A stretch of 64,000 nucleotides of DNA from Burkholderiales bacterium (GTDB lineage: Bacteria; Pseudomonadota; Gammaproteobacteria; Burkholderiales; Ga0077523). Of this stretch, positions 36,014 through 44,496 are shown one piece after another (within the stretch, counting starts at the first letter, position 1; the number at the start of each line of letters is the position of its first letter). A program made the position numbers and the translations under genes. Location: contig JAIESW010000038.1 in the NCBI GenBank assembly GCA_019745565.1, positions 1 through 64,000 of the forward strand. The letters run 5' to 3'. The notes beneath the pieces were generated by a model, which was not told where the DNA came from, made no database searches, and saw nothing but the letters and a program-made list of their open reading frames with translations.

Positions 36014-36340
36014 GTGATTTACGAACTGCGAATCTACCACTGCATGCCGGGGCGTCTGCCCGATCTCAACAAGCGCTTCGAGACCATCACGCTGAAGATC
36101 TGGGAGCGGCACGGCATTCGTCAGGCCGGCTTCTGGACCGTGCTGGTGGGCGACTCCAACCAGGATCTCTACTACCTGCTCGAATGGAAGGACATGGCGG
36201 AGCGCGAGCGCGTGTGGAACGGCTTCATGGCCGACCCCGAGTGGCAGGAGAAGCGTGCCGAGACCGAACGCAACGGCCCGCTCGTGGCGAAGATCACCAA
36301 CCTGTTCCTCACCCCCACCCAGTACTCGCGCATCAAGTAG
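36014..36340 (+). CDS. NIPSNAP-family protein
   Basis: A 108-residue protein starting with GTG at 36014, 11 nt after GGAG. It reads VIYELRIYHCMPG and YYLLEWKDMAERE, the pattern of NIPSNAP dimeric alpha/beta-barrel proteins. The gene sits between araD1-like and amidase genes: 14 bp after the first, and its TAG stop is directly followed by the amidase ATG. The function of the family is not settled. Confidence 0.85.
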   Translation: MIYELRIYHCMPGRLPDLNKRFETITLKIWERHGIRQAGFWTVLVGDSNQDLYYLLEWKDMAERERVWNGFMADPEWQEKRAETERNGPLVAKITNLFLTPTQYSRIK

Positions 36341-37792
36341 ATGGATCCCGCCTTCCTGCCCGCCCACCGCCTGGCCGCGCAGCTGCGCTCGCGCAAGCTG
36401 GGCAGCCTCGAACTGCTCGATCACTTCCTCGATCGGATCGCCAAGCACAACCAGACGCTCAATGCGGTCTGCGTGCTCGATGCCGAACGCGCCCGCAAGC
36501 GTGCGAAGGCACTGGACCGCGCTGCCGCCAAGGGCGACCGGCGCGGTCCGCTGCACGGTCTGCCCATGACGGTGAAGGAATCCTTCGACATCGCCGGCCT
36601 GCCGACCACGTGGGGCCGTGCGGACCTGAAGGGCAACGTCGCGACGTCGAACGCACTGGCCGTCGACCGGCTCGAGAACGCGGGCGCGGTCATATTCGGC
36701 AAGACCAACGTGCCGGCCTTCCTCGCGGATTGGCAGACGTTCAACCCGGTCTACGGGACGACGAACAATCCGTGGGATATCACCCGGGGGCCCGGCGGCT
36801 CCTCCGGAGGTTCGGCAGCGGCCCTGGCGGCAGGGCTCACAGGCCTCGAGATCGGCAGCGACATCGGCGCGTCGATTCGCAATCCGGCGCACTACTGCGG
36901 GCTCTTCGGCCACAAGCCGACGTTCGGTCTGTGCTCGTCCGACGGACAGGTACTGTCGCCGTTCGTCACGCACGACGACATCGCCGTGATCGGCCCGCTC
37001 GCGCGCAGCGCACGCGATCTGGAGATCGCGCTCGGCATCATCGCCGGCCCCGACGCGATCGACGGCACTGCCTGGAAGGTCAAGCTGCCGCCGGCAACGA
37101 AGAAGACCTGGCGGCAGTGGCGCGTGGCCGTCCTCTCCGATGCCGACTCGGCACCGGTGGACGGCGCAGTGAAGGCGCGCGTGGAGGCCGTCGCCGATTT
37201 CCTCGCGCGCAAGGGTGCGAAGGTGAACCGTACGGCCCGACCGGATTTCGATCTCGACGAAGCGCACGAGGTGTACATCAAGTTGCTGCGTGCTGCCACT
37301 TCGCGCGCGCAGACCGATGCGGTGTTCGCCCGCAATCTGGAAGCGGCGCGGACGCTCCCGAAGGACGCCCGCGACTATGCGGCCTGGATGGCGCGCGCCA
37401 ACACCATGCATCACCGCGAGTGGCTGCTGCTCAACGATCGGCGGCACCAGATGCGTCTGCGATGGGCCGAGTTCTTCCGCGAGTGGGACGTGCTGCTGTG
37501 CCCTGCCGCGGCGACGACGGCATTCCCGCACAACCAGAAGGGCGAGCGCTGGGAGCGCATGGTCACGGTGAACGGCACACCGCAGCCGTCGACCACACAG
37601 ATGTTCTGGGCCGGCTATTCGTGCATGTCGTACCTGCCCTCGACCGTCGCGACCGCCGGTCAGGCGCCTGACGGACTTCCCGTGGGCGTACAGATCATCG
37701 GGCCGCAGTACGGCGACCTCACCTGCATCGCGCTCGCGCGACTACTGGAGGATGAGTTCGCCGGGTTCGTTGCGCCGCCCGGTTACAACTGA
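36341..37792 (+). CDS. Amidase-signature family hydrolase
   Basis: A 483-residue amidase. The catalytic Lys is in TVKESFD (~residue 79), the Gly-Ser loop is GPGGSSGGSAAA and the Ser nucleophile region reads SDIGASIR. The ATG follows the NIPSNAP stop with no gap. It hydrolyses an amide; the natural substrate is unknown. It ends with a typical late IGPQYGD segment. Its 3' end faces the convergent C39-like gene. Confidence 0.88.
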   Translation: MDPAFLPAHRLAAQLRSRKLGSLELLDHFLDRIAKHNQTLNAVCVLDAERARKRAKALDRAAAKGDRRGPLHGLPMTVKESFDIAGLPTTWGRADLKGNVATSNALAVDRLENAGAVIFGKTNVPAFLADWQTFNPVYGTTNNPWDITRGPGGSSGGSAAALAAGLTGLEIGSDIGASIRNPAHYCGLFGHKPTFGLCSSDGQVLSPFVTHDDIAVIGPLARSARDLEIALGIIAGPDAIDGTAWKVKLPPATKKTWRQWRVAVLSDADSAPVDGAVKARVEAVADFLARKGAKVNRTARPDFDLDEAHEVYIKLLRAATSRAQTDAVFARNLEAARTLPKDARDYAAWMARANTMHHREWLLLNDRRHQMRLRWAEFFREWDVLLCPAAATTAFPHNQKGERWERMVTVNGTPQPSTTQMFWAGYSCMSYLPSTVATAGQAPDGLPVGVQIIGPQYGDLTCIALARLLEDEFAGFVAPPGYN

Positions 37793-37860
37793 GGTGATGC
37801 CGCCCGATGGGCCTGCGACCCGTCCCCCGGGGGGCGGCGCGGCCAGGGCTTGAGGCGCAG

Positions 37861-38373
37861 CTACTTCAGGAGCTGCGGAATCCAGCGCAGGCCGAACATG
37901 CGCGACTGACGATGCTCGCGTGCTTCGTTCGAGCGGTCGGGCGCCGCGTACAGCACGATGCCCGTGTAGAGCTTGGCGAGATCCTCGAGGTTGCCGCGCA
38001 GCATCGCGGTTTCGCCGGGCACGAAGTAGCGCACTTCGCGTTCGTCGATGTGAACGACCAGCGCCGGGCGATGGAAGCGTCCATCGTCGGTATCCGGGTT
38101 CTGCAGCAGCGCAAGGCAAGGCAAGGATTCGGTCGGAATGCGCGACAGCCGCACGCAGCGATAGCTGCAGCGCAGGCCTAACTTCTCCGCCGCGGTTTCG
38201 AGCGACGACCAAGAGTACGGCTCGGCCGTTGCGTCGAGCAGCGCTTCCGCATCGCACGAGGTGCGATAGCTGCGACACAGCGCCTGCAGACACCAGAGCA
38301 GTTGACCGCGGGTGAGCGAGGTCACGGACTGCGTGTCGGTGGCGCGACGGCGGCGCGTGAGCAGCGGGTGCAT
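37861..38373 (-). CDS. Stand-alone C39-like domain, resembling the N-terminus of type I secretion ATPases
   Basis: A 170-residue protein matching the order of the C39-like N-terminal domain of LapB/HlyB-type exporters: a helical start (QLLWCLQALCRSY), YSWSSLETAAEKLGL, LPCLALL, then VRYFVPGE. It ends at RMFGLRWIPQLLK, which looks like the junction to the first transmembrane helix (FTWFIPAIIK-like), but no membrane or ATPase domain follows. It is either a free-standing docking domain or a truncated exporter. Classical C39 catalytic residues are not clearly kept. It starts at the ATG 38373. Confidence 0.6.
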   Translation of the reverse strand: MHPLLTRRRRATDTQSVTSLTRGQLLWCLQALCRSYRTSCDAEALLDATAEPYSWSSLETAAEKLGLRCSYRCVRLSRIPTESLPCLALLQNPDTDDGRFHRPALVVHIDEREVRYFVPGETAMLRGNLEDLAKLYTGIVLYAAPDRSNEAREHRQSRMFGLRWIPQLLK

Positions 38374-38482
38374 GGCACCCACTCTCGAAGCAACCCATAT
38401 GCCACGAAAAATCGAGTCCTCGCGGGCAAACTGCCACGCGATGGAAATGCCAAATCGCACGGGGACTTGGCGCCCGTTCCTG

Positions 38483-39772
38483 CTACAAAGTCTCCTTGAT
38501 CAGGCGACCGTTCGCCGCCTGAGTGGGTCGCGCGCTCTTGTCATGGAGCTTCCCGAACACGCCGATCTGTTCGCGCGACACCTGCACCGGCGTCTTCAGC
38601 ACGATCCACTGGACCCCTTCGGTGCACGGGGGCGTGGTGAGCGATCCGGTGTACGTGTAGTAGCCGCGCACCTTGGGCAGCAGCTGCGCGGCATCGATCT
38701 TCACCGACGGCAACTCGTCCTCGCGCAACTGTTCGATGGGCAGGTTGTTCCACAGCGTCTGGATGAACGGGTTGTCGGCCCCGGCGATGAACAGCACCGC
38801 GACCACTGCGAGGCGGTCATCCTTGTCCTTGTGCACCAGGTGCGCCACCATCTCGTAGGTGCGTCCGTTGATGCGTTCCTCCGCCGGCTTGTGGAAGTGG
38901 AACTGCTTCAACTCGAAAGTCTTCCCGCTCACGGTGATGGAACTGCCGGACGCGTAGTTCACCTGCACCGTGTGGCCGTTGTCGATGATCTTGAGCGGCG
39001 AGCTCTTGTAGTCGAACTTCACGTTGTCGAGCGTCAGCTTGACCCCGCCGCGGATGTCGATCGGCGACTGGCGCTGCCCGGACGCGCACTGCTTGAACTC
39101 GGGCGAGAGCTTGTGCCATTGGCCGGCACCGTCCTTCACACCGGTATAGCTCCAGTGCACGTGCTTCGGTTCGGGCTTCTCCGCCTTGGCTTCCTCCGCT
39201 GTCTTGGCCGCGACCTTTGCGGTCGACGCTGCGGCCGGTTTGGCGGGTTCCACGACCGCTACGGGTTTCGACTTGCGTTTGCGCTTGGGCGCAGCCTTGG
39301 CCTGGGAGGGCTCCGGGAGCGCCACGATGACCTGGCCCGGCACGGCTGCTGGGGAGACTTGCCCCGCGACGGCCACCGGGGCCGCAGGCTTGCGGCACGC
39401 GTACTCGAGCATGCGCTCGCGCGGCGTATCGGGCACGGCGGGTCGCGGCAACTCCACGCCGTCCAGATTCTTGCGCATGAGTTCGGTGCCGTCCGCCGCG
39501 AAGAAGATGCGGGCGAGCGGCATGGACGTCCTGCGTGCGCACTGGTAGCTCATCAGCGTCTTGACACTGCGCCACTGGACGTCGCCGCTGTCATGGGTCT
39601 GGTCCTCGGTGTACGTGACCCGATCCCACGCGCGGGCATTGACGCCGTCGCCGACCAAGCTCGAGGTGTCCAGCTCGACCCGCATCCAGGGGGGCGAAGC
39701 AATGTCCATCCAGTCCGATCCGAAGACCGGAACGGATGAGAGCGATACCAGCAGGACGGCCAGAGGACGCAT
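38483..39772 (-). CDS. Fusion of Adhesin_E-like domain and alpha-carbonic anhydrase
   Basis: A 429-residue secreted protein. After a signal peptide (to ~residue 18) residues ~25-130 resemble the surface-adhesin E domain (RVELDTSSL, DRVTYTEDQT, YQCARRTS). A Pro/Ala/Lys-rich linker (~130-200) leads to an alpha-carbonic anhydrase (~205-429). The Zn ligands are in QFHFHKPAEE and VAHLVH; SPIDIRGG and the LTTPPCTE loop are typical. It would hydrate CO2 in the periplasm or at the cell surface. No other gene of a CO2 system is nearby. Confidence 0.85.
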   Translation of the reverse strand: MRPLAVLLVSLSSVPVFGSDWMDIASPPWMRVELDTSSLVGDGVNARAWDRVTYTEDQTHDSGDVQWRSVKTLMSYQCARRTSMPLARIFFAADGTELMRKNLDGVELPRPAVPDTPRERMLEYACRKPAAPVAVAGQVSPAAVPGQVIVALPEPSQAKAAPKRKRKSKPVAVVEPAKPAAASTAKVAAKTAEEAKAEKPEPKHVHWSYTGVKDGAGQWHKLSPEFKQCASGQRQSPIDIRGGVKLTLDNVKFDYKSSPLKIIDNGHTVQVNYASGSSITVSGKTFELKQFHFHKPAEERINGRTYEMVAHLVHKDKDDRLAVVAVLFIAGADNPFIQTLWNNLPIEQLREDELPSVKIDAAQLLPKVRGYYTYTGSLTTPPCTEGVQWIVLKTPVQVSREQIGVFGKLHDKSARPTQAANGRLIKETL

Positions 39773-39840
39773 GGATTGGTGGAAACCACTGAAAGTCCCT
39801 CCAACTACGGCATTCGGGACCGGAAATTGAGTTCAGGGCC

Positions 39841-39863
39841 GGCCGCCCGGGGGCGGCCTTTCT
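39841..39863 (+). terminator. GC hairpin with TTTCT in the aroG leader
   Basis: GGCCGCCC pairs with GGGCGGCC (tight 2-nt loop, or 7 bp with a 4-nt loop), followed by TTTCT. No plus-strand gene ends before it, so it may be a leader attenuator of aroG, or a passive hairpin. It lies ~85 bp upstream of the aroG ATG. Confidence 0.35.
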
Positions 39864-39945
39864 CCCCGGGAGGGCGTCCGGTAGACTTCCAGGTCCACGC
39901 GGGCGCCCGCCCGCCGCAGCGGCATTTCAAGCCCCGGATACGGTC

Positions 39946-41049
39946 ATGGACGAAAAACTCGTATACAACGTCAACGTCGTCGAGCAGCAGGTGCTCGCCT
40001 CCCCCGAGGAGATCAAGCGCCGCCTGCCGCTCTCGGAACGCGCCGAGCGCACGGTGCTGGAAGGCCGCCAGACGGTGGAGCGGATCCTCGACCGGCGCGA
40101 CCATCGCCTGCTGGTGGTCGTGGGCCCCTGCTCGATCCACGACCCGGCCGCCGCCATGGACTACGCGCGACGCCTGAAGGCCGTGGCCGACGAAGTGAGC
40201 GACACGATCTTCGTCGTGATGCGGGTCTACTTCGAGAAGCCCCGCACCACCACGGGCTGGAAGGGCCTCATCAACGATCCGCGCATGGACGACTCCTTCG
40301 CCATCGAGGAAGGCCTGCAGCTCGCGCGCAAGGTGCTGCTCGACATCAACGAGCTGGGCCTCCCGGCGGGCACCGAAGCACTCGATCCGATCAGCCCCCA
40401 GTATCTCGGCGACCTGGTCACCTGGAGCGCCATCGGGGCCCGCACCACCGAATCGCAGACCCACCGCGAAATGGCGAGCGGCCTGTCCACGCCGGTGGGC
40501 TTCAAGAACGGCACGGACGGCGGCCTGCAGGTCGCGATCAACGCGCTGCTGTCGGTCTCGCGTCCGCACAGTTTCCTCGGCATCAACCCGCAGGGCGAGG
40601 TGGCGATCATCCGCACCCGCGGCAACGCCTACGGCCACATCGTGCTGCGCGGTGGCGCGAAGGGCCCGAACTACGATTCGGTCACCGTGGCGCTGGTGGA
40701 GAAGGAGCTCGCCAAGAACAAGCTGCCGGCGAACATCATGATCGACTGCAGCCACGCCAACTCCAACAAGGACCCGAGCCTGCAGCCGCTGGTGATGCAC
40801 GACGTCGCGCACCAGATCGTCGAGGGCAATCGGGCCATCGTCGGCGTGATGGTGGAAAGCAACATCAACGCGGGCAACCAGTCGATCCCGGCCGATCTGA
40901 AGCAGCTCAAGTACGGCGTGTCGGTGACCGACGGCTGCATCGACTGGGCCACCACGGAAAAGACGCTCCGCGATGCGCGTGCGAAGCTGAAGGATGCGCT
41001 GCCGGCGCGCCTGCCGCGGATGGCGGAAGTGCGGAGTCTGCGGGGCTAG
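39946..41049 (+). CDS. aroG: 3-deoxy-7-phosphoheptulonate synthase (class I, AroG type)
   Basis: A 367-residue DAHP synthase, the first step of aromatic amino-acid synthesis (PEP + erythrose-4-phosphate). It shows VGPCSIHDP, the PEP loop KPRTTTGWKG, LPAGTEALDP, KNGTDG and the metal site IDCSHANSNKD. Its length matches E. coli AroF/G/H. Which aromatic amino acid inhibits it cannot be read. A GC hairpin in the leader may tune it. It faces the convergent lipoprotein gene. Confidence 0.95.
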   Translation: MDEKLVYNVNVVEQQVLASPEEIKRRLPLSERAERTVLEGRQTVERILDRRDHRLLVVVGPCSIHDPAAAMDYARRLKAVADEVSDTIFVVMRVYFEKPRTTTGWKGLINDPRMDDSFAIEEGLQLARKVLLDINELGLPAGTEALDPISPQYLGDLVTWSAIGARTTESQTHREMASGLSTPVGFKNGTDGGLQVAINALLSVSRPHSFLGINPQGEVAIIRTRGNAYGHIVLRGGAKGPNYDSVTVALVEKELAKNKLPANIMIDCSHANSNKDPSLQPLVMHDVAHQIVEGNRAIVGVMVESNINAGNQSIPADLKQLKYGVSVTDGCIDWATTEKTLRDARAKLKDALPARLPRMAEVRSLRG

Positions 41050-41124
41050 AGGGCGGGGGCCAGGGTTCGCGCAATGCGGTTTGCCAGCTGCCCTAGCCCC
41101 TAGTCCCTGTATTTCCCCAGTCCG

Positions 41125-41523
41125 TCAGTCGCAGGACATCCAGCCGCAAACCTGTTTTCCCGCCACGCGTGCGGACCAGCGCGTGGCCTCTTCCATCGAG
41201 GCCTTCATGGCCTTGCGCACCGTGGGGCACGCGCTTTCCGGCACGTCGATGGGTTCCTCCAGCGCCGCTGCGCGGCGGTTCGCGATACCGGCCGCCGTGA
41301 TGTCGAGCCAGCCTTCGGCGGAATCGAACACCTCCTGCCAGGCCTCGGCATGCTCCTTGGTCGCGGGCGCCTTGGGATCGCAGACCTCCAGTGCCGCCTG
41401 GAGCTGCGCCTTGCGATAGGCGAGCTGATAGATCTCGTTGCGCGTGGCGCGCTCGCGGACGTCGTCGCAACCGGCGAGCAGGATCAGAGGGAGCAGCAGC
41501 GCGAGGCAGAGGCGGGGCGTCAT
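41125..41523 (-). CDS. Small lipoprotein, hypothetical
   Basis: A 132-residue lipoprotein with lipobox LAGC (Cys19). The mature part is helical with four more cysteines, two of them near the end (VCGWMSCD). No recognised family. It has its own transcript between the 3' end of aroG and a 200-bp gap before the YbhB-like gene, which holds no other feature. Confidence 0.65.
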   Translation of the reverse strand: MTPRLCLALLLPLILLAGCDDVRERATRNEIYQLAYRKAQLQAALEVCDPKAPATKEHAEAWQEVFDSAEGWLDITAAGIANRRAAALEEPIDVPESACPTVRKAMKASMEEATRWSARVAGKQVCGWMSCD

Positions 41524-41725
41524 GGACGGATCGGGGCATCGAGAGGCGGAGCGGAAACCGATTCATCAACGGCACGGCGACTCGCAACTGGAGGGCGACT
41601 TGCTCCTGCGGTCGGGGCGGAACTGCGGGAACCCGTTGCGACACGGCGGCGGCAGGCGGATCATTTCCGTACGGAGGCGGTTCGGGATATCGCCACCGCG
41701 CCGTCCTGAACCATCGGGAGGAACC

Positions 41726-42271
41726 ATGTCGAGGCGCGCCGCGCTGTGGACCCTGCTGGTCTTCGCTGCACTCGCCCGAGCGGAGGAGAAAGCCATGACG
41801 ATCGCCCTCACGTCGTCCGCGTTCGCCCACAACGGCCCCATCCCGGCCCGGTTCACCTGCGAGGGTGCGAACGTCTCACCTGCGCTCGCCTGGAGCGGCT
41901 TGCCGGCGGGCACCAAGAGCCTGGCCCTGATCGTCGACGATCCCGACGCCCCCGATCCGGCGGCACCGCGGATGACCTGGGTCCATTGGGTGCTCTTCAA
42001 TCTGCCGCCCTCGGCCAAGGGCCTGCCCGAAGGCGTGGCCACCCAGGCGCTGCCGTCCGGCGCGCGGCCCGGCGTCAACGACTTCTCCACGACAGCCTAC
42101 GGCGGTCCGTGCCCGCCCGTGGGACGTCATCGCTACTTCCACAAGCTGTACGCGCTCGACACGGTTCTCGCCGATCTCGATCGGCCGCGCAAGGCCGACC
42201 TCGAACGCGCCATGAAGGGGCACGTGCTCGGCGAGGCTCAACTGGTCGGCACGTATCAGAAGACCCGCTAA
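41726..42271 (+). CDS. YbhB/YbcL (Raf kinase inhibitor-like, PEBP) protein
   Basis: A 181-residue PEBP-family protein with an N-terminal signal (to about residue 19). The ligand pocket shows LIVDDPDAPDP, WVHWVLFN, YGGPCPPVGRHRYFHKLYAL and the end VGTYQK. The ATG at 41726 follows GGGAGG. The function in bacteria is poorly known; anion or phospholipid binding is typical of the fold. Its stop overlaps the convergent isomerase gene by 4 bp. Confidence 0.85.
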   Translation: MSRRAALWTLLVFAALARAEEKAMTIALTSSAFAHNGPIPARFTCEGANVSPALAWSGLPAGTKSLALIVDDPDAPDPAAPRMTWVHWVLFNLPPSAKGLPEGVATQALPSGARPGVNDFSTTAYGGPCPPVGRHRYFHKLYALDTVLADLDRPRKADLERAMKGHVLGEAQLVGTYQKTR

Positions 42272-42921
42272 CGCGTTATGGGGATGCGCTGCGCGGCCAT
42301 CGGCAGGTCGTTGGCGCCCTGCATCACCGTGGAACGGAACACGGGCGCTCCGGCCAGATAGTCGAGAAGCATGGGCGTCGCGTCCTCGCCCCAGAACACT
42401 TCGCCGTCGGTCGTCACGAAGGTCGGCACGCCGAACACGCCGCGCGTCGTGGCCTCTTCGCCGTTGTCCCTCAGCCGCGCCTTGACCTCGGGCGCTGCGA
42501 TGCGCGCATCCGCGTCCGGAACACCGAGCCGGTCGCACAGGAGCTTCCATGACGACGGGTCGTCTGTGCTGAGGCCGTCACGCCAGACGAAACGGAAAAT
42601 GTCGAGCACCGCTTCGCGCTTCGCGTCGAGGGCGATCGCGAGCCGCAGCAGCTTGAGCGGATTGAACGGATGCGCCGGCGGGATCTTCGGATCGAGACCC
42701 CGCCGCGCGGCCTGCCAGACGAACTGCCGATAGGTGAAGCGGCGCTTCGGCGCGATCTCCGCAGGACCTTTCTGGCCCCAACGCTCCAGCAGGCCGGCAA
42801 ACAGGATCGGCACACAGCGCACGTCCGCCACCGCATCGACTTCCCCCAGCCGTTCCGCCTGCAGGTAGGCGTACGGCGAGATGACGTCGAAATACCAGTC
42901 GACGGCGGGACGTGTGCTCAT
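42268..42921 (-). CDS. 2-hydroxychromene-2-carboxylate isomerase-like protein (DsbA-type kappa GST)
   Basis: A 217-residue DsbA-like protein. It starts DWYFDVISPYAYL and later shows FRFVWRDGL and GVFGVPTFV, the HCCA-isomerase/kappa-GST pattern. The residue replacing the thioredoxin CxxC is Ser in ISPY. Homologues isomerise in naphthalene breakdown, but most are of unknown role. The ATG at 42921 has no ribosome site and abuts an REP-like repeat, so expression may be weak or leaderless. Confidence 0.82.
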   Translation of the reverse strand: MSTRPAVDWYFDVISPYAYLQAERLGEVDAVADVRCVPILFAGLLERWGQKGPAEIAPKRRFTYRQFVWQAARRGLDPKIPPAHPFNPLKLLRLAIALDAKREAVLDIFRFVWRDGLSTDDPSSWKLLCDRLGVPDADARIAAPEVKARLRDNGEEATTRGVFGVPTFVTTDGEVFWGEDATPMLLDYLAGAPVFRSTVMQGANDLPMAAQRIPITR

Positions 42922-42924
42922 GTC

Positions 42925-43004
42925 AGTGGCGCCGGGCCGCCCCAAGACACTGACGCGCCCCCTCAGGGGGCAGCGACCGCAGGGAGCGTGGGGGAGCGTT
43001 CATC
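42925..43004 (-). repeat. REP-like repeat, tandem copy 2
   Basis: An 80-bp C/G-rich element with a CCCCCTC...GGGGG hairpin. It is followed 3 bp later by an 82-bp near-copy (43008-43089). Both are inverted relative to 29108-29168. Confidence 0.7.
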
Positions 43005-43007
43005 TCT

Positions 43008-43089
43008 AGTGGCGCCAGGCCGCCCCAAGACACTGACACGCCCCCTCGGGGGGGGCAGCGACCAAAGGGACCGTGGGGCTCGTTTCATC
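43008..43089 (-). repeat. REP-like repeat, tandem copy 3
   Basis: Second tandem copy, differing from the first by scattered substitutions and a few extra G. It ends 10 bp before the 3' end of the cyclase gene and may stabilise that mRNA end. Confidence 0.7.
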
Positions 43090-43098
43090 CTACCGCGA

Positions 43099-44049
43099 TC
43101 AGTGAATCGCCACCGGCGCCACGGTCGAGCCCGTGCCGCCCTTGATCTTGAGCGGCTGCACTGCAAACGCGAACTGGTGGATGTTCTTCGCAGCCAGTTC
43201 GTCGAGCTTCATGTTCTCGAGCAGGAAGATGCCGTTCACGACCAGCGCGATCTGGTGCACCGGCAGGCTGATGGCCTTGTCGGGGTTGGGCGCGACTTCG
43301 ACACCGAAGGTGTCGGCACCGATCAGCATCACGTCCTGCTTCGCCAGCCACTCCGCGGCGGGCGCGCCGATGCCGGGCGTGGTGGCGTTGTACTTGGCGT
43401 TGTCCACACCCCAGAGCTTGCCGAAACCGGAATGGATCAGCACGGCGTCGCCGGGCTGGATGCTCAGATTCTGCCGCTTCAACGCCCCCTGCAGATCGTC
43501 CGGCGTGATCTCGTAACCGGCCTGCAGCATATCCACGCCCTTCAGCGCCGCGACGTCGATCAGCAGGCCGCGCGTGAACAGCATGCCGATGCCGTCCACA
43601 CCCATCTTCGTGAAGCCGCCGCGCGTGGCGATGTCGTCGATCTTCACGCAGTTGTACGTCATGTCGCCGATGGTCTGGTGCGGAAACATGTCGAACTGCG
43701 TGCCCACCTGGCCCAGTTCGGTGAAGATGAGTTCCTCGTTGCTGCGGCGCTGGTTCGAACCCAGCGACGGTCCGGTGCGCTTCAAGTGGATCTCGAACTT
43801 GCGCGTGCCGAACAGCGGGATATCGGACGACAGCGTACGACCCAGCTCGATGACTTCGCCGGTGCGGATCAGGCCGGCCGCCTTCAGCACCTGCTGTGCG
43901 TTCTGCAGATTCGCGGCACCGCGCACATCGGCCGCACCCCACTTGGACGGGCACCGTGCCTCGGGCGCCGGCGGCGTCCAACTCTGAGCCTGGGAACCAA
44001 ACGCGACGGCGCACAGCGCCAGTCCGGAAAGACCTGCGACGAGCTTCAT
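43099..44049 (-). CDS. Secreted cyclase-family (kynurenine-formamidase-like) protein
   Basis: A 316-residue metal-dependent cyclase-fold protein with a signal peptide (to about residue 22, GSQAQ). In the family motif HxGTHxDxPxH this protein reads QVGTQFDMFPH: the first two His are replaced by Gln while Asp and the last His remain. The metal site is therefore changed, though this variant occurs in other secreted members. GGGGAGGAG precedes the ATG. Function unknown; cyclase-type amide or lactone hydrolysis in the periplasm is possible. Confidence 0.82.
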   Translation of the reverse strand: MKLVAGLSGLALCAVAFGSQAQSWTPPAPEARCPSKWGAADVRGAANLQNAQQVLKAAGLIRTGEVIELGRTLSSDIPLFGTRKFEIHLKRTGPSLGSNQRRSNEELIFTELGQVGTQFDMFPHQTIGDMTYNCVKIDDIATRGGFTKMGVDGIGMLFTRGLLIDVAALKGVDMLQAGYEITPDDLQGALKRQNLSIQPGDAVLIHSGFGKLWGVDNAKYNATTPGIGAPAAEWLAKQDVMLIGADTFGVEVAPNPDKAISLPVHQIALVVNGIFLLENMKLDELAAKNIHQFAFAVQPLKIKGGTGSTVAPVAIH

Positions 44050-44082
44050 CTTCTTCTCCTCCCCTCTAGATGACTGCGTGTT

Positions 44083-44463
44083 CTATTGCTTGTTGACGGT
44101 CATGCGAACCACCTGGCCGCGCAGCAGCAGGTTCAACAGGAAGCTGAAGAACGAGATGAACAACGCGGCGAAGAACGCTTGCCAGAACGTGCCGACGGTG
44201 AAACCCGGCACCAGCCACGCGATCAGGAACAGGATCAGCGTGTTGAGGACCAGCACGAAGAGCCCGAGGGTCACGAACGTGATGGGCAAGGTCAGGATGA
44301 ACAGGATCGGCTTCAGAAACGTGTTCACGAGACCGAAGACCAGCCCCGCGAGCAGCAATGCCTCCGGCCCGGAGAATGCCAGCCCCGGCAGCAAGCGCGA
44401 AGCGACCCACAGCGTCAGGGTGTTGATGCCCCAGAAGACCAGGAAACGGACGACGGTCTGCAT
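44083..44463 (-). CDS. Holin-like (phage holin family 4 / YvlD) membrane protein
   Basis: A 126-residue, four-helix integral membrane protein. It shows the family pattern FLKPILFILTLPITFVTLGL and ends with a short charged tail. Such proteins are chromosomal membrane proteins, not proof of a prophage; nothing phage-like is nearby. The ATG at 44463 has no clear ribosome site. It is divergent from an EamA exporter 33 bp away and transcribed towards the cyclase gene. Confidence 0.82.
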   Translation of the reverse strand: MQTVVRFLVFWGINTLTLWVASRLLPGLAFSGPEALLLAGLVFGLVNTFLKPILFILTLPITFVTLGLFVLVLNTLILFLIAWLVPGFTVGTFWQAFFAALFISFFSFLLNLLLRGQVVRMTVNKQ

Positions 44464-44496
44464 GATTCGGCGATGGTAACCCGCCGGGCGTGTAGC

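Noticed and set aside
44083..44463. Holin-like gene as sign of a prophage
   Set aside because: The family is widespread as chromosomal membrane proteins, and there are no phage structural, integrase or attachment sequences near it.
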